A stretch of DNA of 64,000 nucleotides, from positions 5,270,001 to 5,334,000 of the forward strand of contig NZ_CP010897.2 in NCBI RefSeq assembly GCF_000934605.2, written 5' to 3'. This document shows, piece by piece, positions 60,371 through 64,000 of the stretch; position 1 is the first letter of the stretch; every line of letters starts with the position of its first letter. This DNA is from Pandoraea vervacti. GTDB lineage: Bacteria; Pseudomonadota; Gammaproteobacteria; Burkholderiales; Burkholderiaceae. The position numbers were made by a program, and so were the translations under genes. The notes beneath the pieces were generated by a model. It was not told the origin of the DNA. It did not search any database and worked only from the letters and a program-made list of their open reading frames with translations.

Positions 60371-62650
60371 TCAACGCGTAACGTTCGCCGCAGCGACGGC
60401 CGTCATGTTGATGATGCGGCGCACGGTAGCCGCCGGCGTCAGGATGTGAACCGGCTTGGCGCAGCCCAGCAGGAACGGACCGACCGTCACGCCTTCGCCG
60501 CCCGTCATCTTGAGCAGGTTGTACGTGATGTTGGCCGCTTCCACGTTCGGCATGACGAGCAGGTTCGCTTCGCCAGCCAGACGCGATGCCGGATAGGCCG
60601 CGCGACGGATTGTCTCCGAGAGCGCCGCGTCGCCGTGCATCTCGCCATCGACTTCCAGTTCCGGCGCCCGCTCGGCCAGCAACTCGGCGGCGCGAGCCAT
60701 ACGTTGCGCCGATGCCGACTTCACGCTGCCGAAGTTCGAGTTCGACAGCAGCGCCACCTTCGGCGCGATACCGAAGCGCTCGATTTCCTTCGAGGCCAGC
60801 ACCGTCATCTCGGCAAGCTGCTCCGACGTCGGCACTTCGTTGACGTAAGTGTCGCTGATGAACAGGTTGCGATTGGCCAGCATCAGCAGGTTCATCGCCG
60901 CGTAGTTTTCCACGCCGGCCGCACGGCCCAGCACCTGATCGATCACATCCAGATGGCGGTGATACGTATCGATCATGCCGCAGACCATGCCGTCGGCTTC
61001 GCCCAGATGCACGAGGATCGCACCGATCAGGGTGTTGTCCTTGCGCATGGCGGCCTTGGCGACTTCGGGCGTCACACCATGGCGCGCGCCGAGGTTGTGA
61101 TACGCCTGCCAGCAGCGCTGATAACGCGAGTCGTCTTCCGGATTCACGATCTCGAAGTCGACGCCCGGCTTGAGTTTCGAGCCGATCTTTTGCAGACGCA
61201 TTTCCACGACAGCCGGACGACCGATGATGATCGGCTTGGCGATGCGCTCGGCCAGCACGAACTGCGCCGCGCGCAGCACGCGCTCGTCTTCCCCTTCTGC
61301 GAACACGATGCGGGCCGCGTCGTTACCGAAGCGTGCGCGCGCCGCGGCGAATACCGGACGCATGATGAAGCCGGTGCGATACACGGTCGTGCCGAGTTGT
61401 TCGCGATAGGCGTCCATGTCCTCGATCGGGCGCGTGGCCACGCCGGAGTCCATGGCGGCCTGCGCCACGGCCGGCGCGATCTTGATGATCAGACGCGGAT
61501 CGAACGGCTTCGGAATAATGTACTCCGGGCCGAATTCGAGCGACTGGCCTTCGTAGGCACGCGCCACTTCTTCGCTCTGCTCTTCTTCCTGCGCCAGTTC
61601 GGCGATCGCACGCACGGTGGCGAGCTTCATCTCTTCGGTGATGGTGGTCGCACCGACGTCGAGCGCGCCACGGAAGATGAACGGGAAGCACAGCACGTTG
61701 TTGACCTGGTTCGGATAGTCCGAACGGCCCGTGGCAATGATGCAGTCCGGACGCGCGGCCTTTGCGATTTCCGGGCGGATTTCCGGTTCCGGGTTGGCGA
61801 GCGCCAGGATGAGCGGCTTCGTGCCCATGGTCTTGACCATGTCGGCAGTCAACACGCCGGCGGTCGAGCAGCCGAGGAACACGTCGGCGCCGTTGCTGGC
61901 GTCGGCGAGCGTACGGGCTTCGGTCGCCACGGCGTAACGCGCCTTGCTCTCGTCGAGCTTGTCGCGGCCGCTGTGGATCACGCCCTTCGAGTCGAGAACG
62001 AGGATGTTCTCCTTCTTGAGGCCGAGGTTCACCAGCAGGTCGAGACAGGCGATCGCGGCCGCGCCGGCGCCCGAGCAAACCAGCTTGACCTTGCCGATGT
62101 CCTTGCCCACGACCTTCAGGCCGTTGAGGATCGCGGCCGAAGCGATGATGGCAGTGCCGTGCTGATCGTCGTGGAAGACCGGAATCTTCATGCGCTCACG
62201 CAGCTTCTTCTCGATGTAGAAGCACTCCGGCGCCTTGATGTCTTCGAGGTTGATCCCCCCCAGCGTCGGCTCGAGCATGGCAATGGCTTCGACCAGCTTG
62301 TCCGGGTCGTGCTCGGCGAGTTCGATGTCGAACACGTCGATACCGGCGAACTTCTTGAACAGGCAGCCCTTGCCTTCCATGACCGGCTTGGCGGCGAGCG
62401 GGCCGATATTGCCCAGACCCAGCACGGCGGTGCCGTTGGTAATCACACCGACGAGGTTGCTGCGCGACGTGTAACGGTTGGCGGCGAGGGGGTCTTCCGC
62501 GATGGCTTCGCAGGCGTAGGCCACGCCGGGGGAGTAAGCCAGGGACAGATCGATCTGGTTCGACAGCGGCTTGGTCGGCGTGACCGAGATTTTGCCCGGA
62601 CGCGGATTCTCGTGGTACGCCAGGGCGCTTTGCTTCAGTTGTTCATCCAT
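60371..62650 (-). CDS. maeB: NADP-dependent malic enzyme with phosphotransacetylase-like domain
   Basis: A 759-residue MaeB that converts malate to pyruvate, CO2 and NADPH. The N-terminal malic domain (SLAYSPGVAYACEAIAEDP, VFHDDQHGTAIIASAAILNGL, CSGAGAAAIACLDLL) extends to about residue 430. A C-terminal PTA-like regulatory domain (FAEGEDERVLRAAQ...ADGMVCGMIDTYHRHLDVI...LLMLANRNLFISDTYVNEVP) follows; in E. coli MaeB this domain is regulatory. The start is ATG 62650. It could supply pyruvate and NADPH from C4 products of aromatic breakdown. Confidence 0.95.
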   Translation of the reverse strand: MDEQLKQSALAYHENPRPGKISVTPTKPLSNQIDLSLAYSPGVAYACEAIAEDPLAANRYTSRSNLVGVITNGTAVLGLGNIGPLAAKPVMEGKGCLFKKFAGIDVFDIELAEHDPDKLVEAIAMLEPTLGGINLEDIKAPECFYIEKKLRERMKIPVFHDDQHGTAIIASAAILNGLKVVGKDIGKVKLVCSGAGAAAIACLDLLVNLGLKKENILVLDSKGVIHSGRDKLDESKARYAVATEARTLADASNGADVFLGCSTAGVLTADMVKTMGTKPLILALANPEPEIRPEIAKAARPDCIIATGRSDYPNQVNNVLCFPFIFRGALDVGATTITEEMKLATVRAIAELAQEEEQSEEVARAYEGQSLEFGPEYIIPKPFDPRLIIKIAPAVAQAAMDSGVATRPIEDMDAYREQLGTTVYRTGFIMRPVFAAARARFGNDAARIVFAEGEDERVLRAAQFVLAERIAKPIIIGRPAVVEMRLQKIGSKLKPGVDFEIVNPEDDSRYQRCWQAYHNLGARHGVTPEVAKAAMRKDNTLIGAILVHLGEADGMVCGMIDTYHRHLDVIDQVLGRAAGVENYAAMNLLMLANRNLFISDTYVNEVPTSEQLAEMTVLASKEIERFGIAPKVALLSNSNFGSVKSASAQRMARAAELLAERAPELEVDGEMHGDAALSETIRRAAYPASRLAGEANLLVMPNVEAANITYNLLKMTGGEGVTVGPFLLGCAKPVHILTPAATVRRIINMTAVAAANVTR

Positions 62651-63034
62651 TTTCAATACCTGAGGGCGACGACCGGGCCCTGCCGCATGCGGGCAGCGAG
62701 TGGGCTCGACCGTCTTTTGACGGATCACGGCGGGGGGGAAGAGCCAACCGGAGGGATTCGACGATTGTGTCGTCGACGGGGTTCTTCTCATCGCGATGGC
62801 GTGATGACCATCGCTCCCCGATCCTGGAAATCGCGCTCGCGCGCGTCGGACCGTGGGACTTGCGGTGGCCGGTGCGCACCGCAGGACGCAAAGTGTACAC
62901 CTTGCGATGAAACCTTGATGCCGCAGGCGCGGGCGGCGGGCAGCGTGCTCGCCGCCCTGGCTTTCACCTGCCTGTCGCCGATCTGTCGCCTGCCCGCCGC
63001 CTGCCTACGCGTGCAGCGCAATACGAAATTCGCC
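62651..63034. other. Intergenic region upstream of maeB
   Basis: A 384-base gap between the stop of the MFS gene and the maeB start, both on the minus strand. I see no gene, terminator or clear promoter in it. Confidence 0.5.
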
Positions 63035-64000
63035 TTACCGCAGCGCCTCGCCGCGACGCTCCGGAATCAGGAACAGCGTCGCCAGAATGTCGAGCACGTA
63101 GATACCGGCGAGGAACACGAGCGCGATCTTGAACGAGAACGCCGCGGCCAGCGCCCCCACCGTCAGCGGCCCGAACCCGCCGACCGCGCGTCCAATGTTG
63201 AACAGCACGTTTTGCGCCGTTGCACGCGCTGCCGTCGGATACAGTTCGGAGATCAGTGCGCCATAGCCGCCGATCATGCCGTTCACGAACATGCCCATGA
63301 CCGCGCCGCCGACGAGCAGCGAGAACTGCGACTGAAGTTGCGCGTAGACGAATACCATCACGACGGCGCCGATCTGATAGCCGATGAATGTCGGACGACG
63401 TCCGAAACGGTCCGCCAGACGACCGAAGAGCCAGATGCCAAATGCCATGCCGAGCACCGTCACCGCCGTCCACAAGGCCGACTTGGTGAGCGAGTAGCCG
63501 AACGTCTTCGACAGATACGAGGGCATCCAGATCATCAGGCCGTAGTAACCGAAGTTCTGCACCGAGCACAGAATCGCCACACCGAGGCTCGCGCGCGTGG
63601 TCGCGCAATCCTTGACGAGCAGCTTGAGCGGCGCGTGCTCGCGCGGTTGCTGCTGTTGCGCGAGAAACATCTCGGGCTCGCCGAGGGTGCGGCGCATGAC
63701 GAACGACACGACGGCGGGCAGCAGGCCCACGGCGAACATGCCGCGCCAGCCGATCACCGGGAGCAGCAACGGGGTGAGCAGCGCGGCGGCGAGCACCCCG
63801 GCCTGCCAGCCGAGCCCCACGAACGACGATGCCCGTGCACGACGCTCCGGTGCGCAGGCTTCAGCGGCGAGCGCCATGCCGATGCCGAACTCCCCGCCCA
63901 GGCCGATACCGGCAATCGTCCGGTAGGCGAGCAGATCCCAGTAGCCTTGCGCCAGCGAGCACAGGCCGGTGAAGACTGCGAACAACAGAATGGTCCACGA
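63035..64000 (-). CDS. MFS transporter, C-terminal part (cut by window edge)
   Basis: At least 321 residues; the frame continues off the right edge, so the N-terminus is missing. About ten membrane segments remain. YRTIAGIGLGGEFGIGMALAAEACAPERRARA is the segment-4/5 region of an organic-acid or sugar MFS carrier, and GRLADRFGRRPTFIG is the second loop motif. NGMIGGYGALISELYPTAARATAQNVLFNIGRA resembles carriers for aromatic or other organic acids. The substrate is unknown. Confidence 0.85.
   Translation of the reverse strand, partial: SWTILLFAVFTGLCSLAQGYWDLLAYRTIAGIGLGGEFGIGMALAAEACAPERRARASSFVGLGWQAGVLAAALLTPLLLPVIGWRGMFAVGLLPAVVSFVMRRTLGEPEMFLAQQQQPREHAPLKLLVKDCATTRASLGVAILCSVQNFGYYGLMIWMPSYLSKTFGYSLTKSALWTAVTVLGMAFGIWLFGRLADRFGRRPTFIGYQIGAVVMVFVYAQLQSQFSLLVGGAVMGMFVNGMIGGYGALISELYPTAARATAQNVLFNIGRAVGGFGPLTVGALAAAFSFKIALVFLAGIYVLDILATLFLIPERRGEALR

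Overview
The window looks like chromosomal DNA of a Burkholderiales betaproteobacterium. GC content and third-position GC are high. The secE-nusG-rplKAJL-rpoBC block, an rrn operon with an Ile-Ala tRNA spacer, a paaABCDE cluster paired with a TetR regulator, and TonB receptors with ECF-sigma control all fit Burkholderiaceae. A Pandoraea/Burkholderia-like genome is my best guess from memory of gene content; no comparison was run.

Layout. 1-1809 (-): N-terminal part of a large autotransporter-type surface protein, cut by the left edge. 2.1-5.8 kb: a LysR regulator divergent from an aromatic-type aminotransferase and an MHS-family permease. 5.9-12.0 kb (-): a six-gene catabolic operon, hpaH-hpaI-hpaE-hpaD-(FAH-family)-(PanE-like reductase), which reads as a meta-cleavage pathway for a homoprotocatechuate-like catechol. 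A 15-bp motif is shared between the LysR/aminotransferase gap and the hpaH upstream region, which suggests one regulon. 12.5-14.9 kb: a Fur-controlled FecA-like TonB receptor. 14.9-16.4 kb: an intact IS3-family element with a 3-bp target duplication, sitting exactly in the loop of a host terminator. 16.4-17.8 kb (-): manC. 18-32 kb (-): rpoC, rpoB, rplL, rplJ, rplA, rplK, nusG, secE, tRNA-Trp, tuf, tRNA-Thr, tRNA-Gly and tRNA-Tyr, with a consensus promoter in front of tRNA-Tyr. 32.1-33.7 kb: a gene-poor gap holding a possible transposase remnant and a 23-copy heptanucleotide minisatellite. 33.7-39.5 kb (-): a complete rrn operon (16S-Ile-Ala-23S-5S).

39.7-45.8 kb: a phospholipase-D-type lipoprotein, then an iron-uptake signalling module on the minus strand (ECF sigma factor, FecR-type anti-sigma, STN-containing TonB receptor) behind a Fur box. 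45.9-47.9 kb: an M24-fold metallohydrolase divergent from a GlxA-type (DJ-1/AraC) regulator. 48.2-54.0 kb: the phenylacetyl-CoA epoxidase operon paaABCDE, a DUF1835 protein and a TetR repressor candidate; the paaA promoter carries a perfect 18-bp palindromic operator. 54.3-56.1 kb: a GNAT acetyltransferase, an Lrp-type regulator with a palindromic operator, and a small exported protein. 56.7-60.2 kb: a fused indolepyruvate ferredoxin oxidoreductase. 60.4-62.7 kb (-): a malic enzyme with a phosphotransacetylase-like domain. The right edge cuts an MFS transporter.

Two themes recur. One is aromatic and aryl-amino-acid catabolism (aminotransferase, hpa-type operon, paa operon, indolepyruvate oxidoreductase). 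The other is iron acquisition (two TonB receptors with Fur boxes). The most unusual observations are the IS inside the terminator loop carrying its own replacement terminator, the shared 15-bp motif in the catabolic locus, and several intergenic short tandem repeats of 7, 8 and 10 bp.
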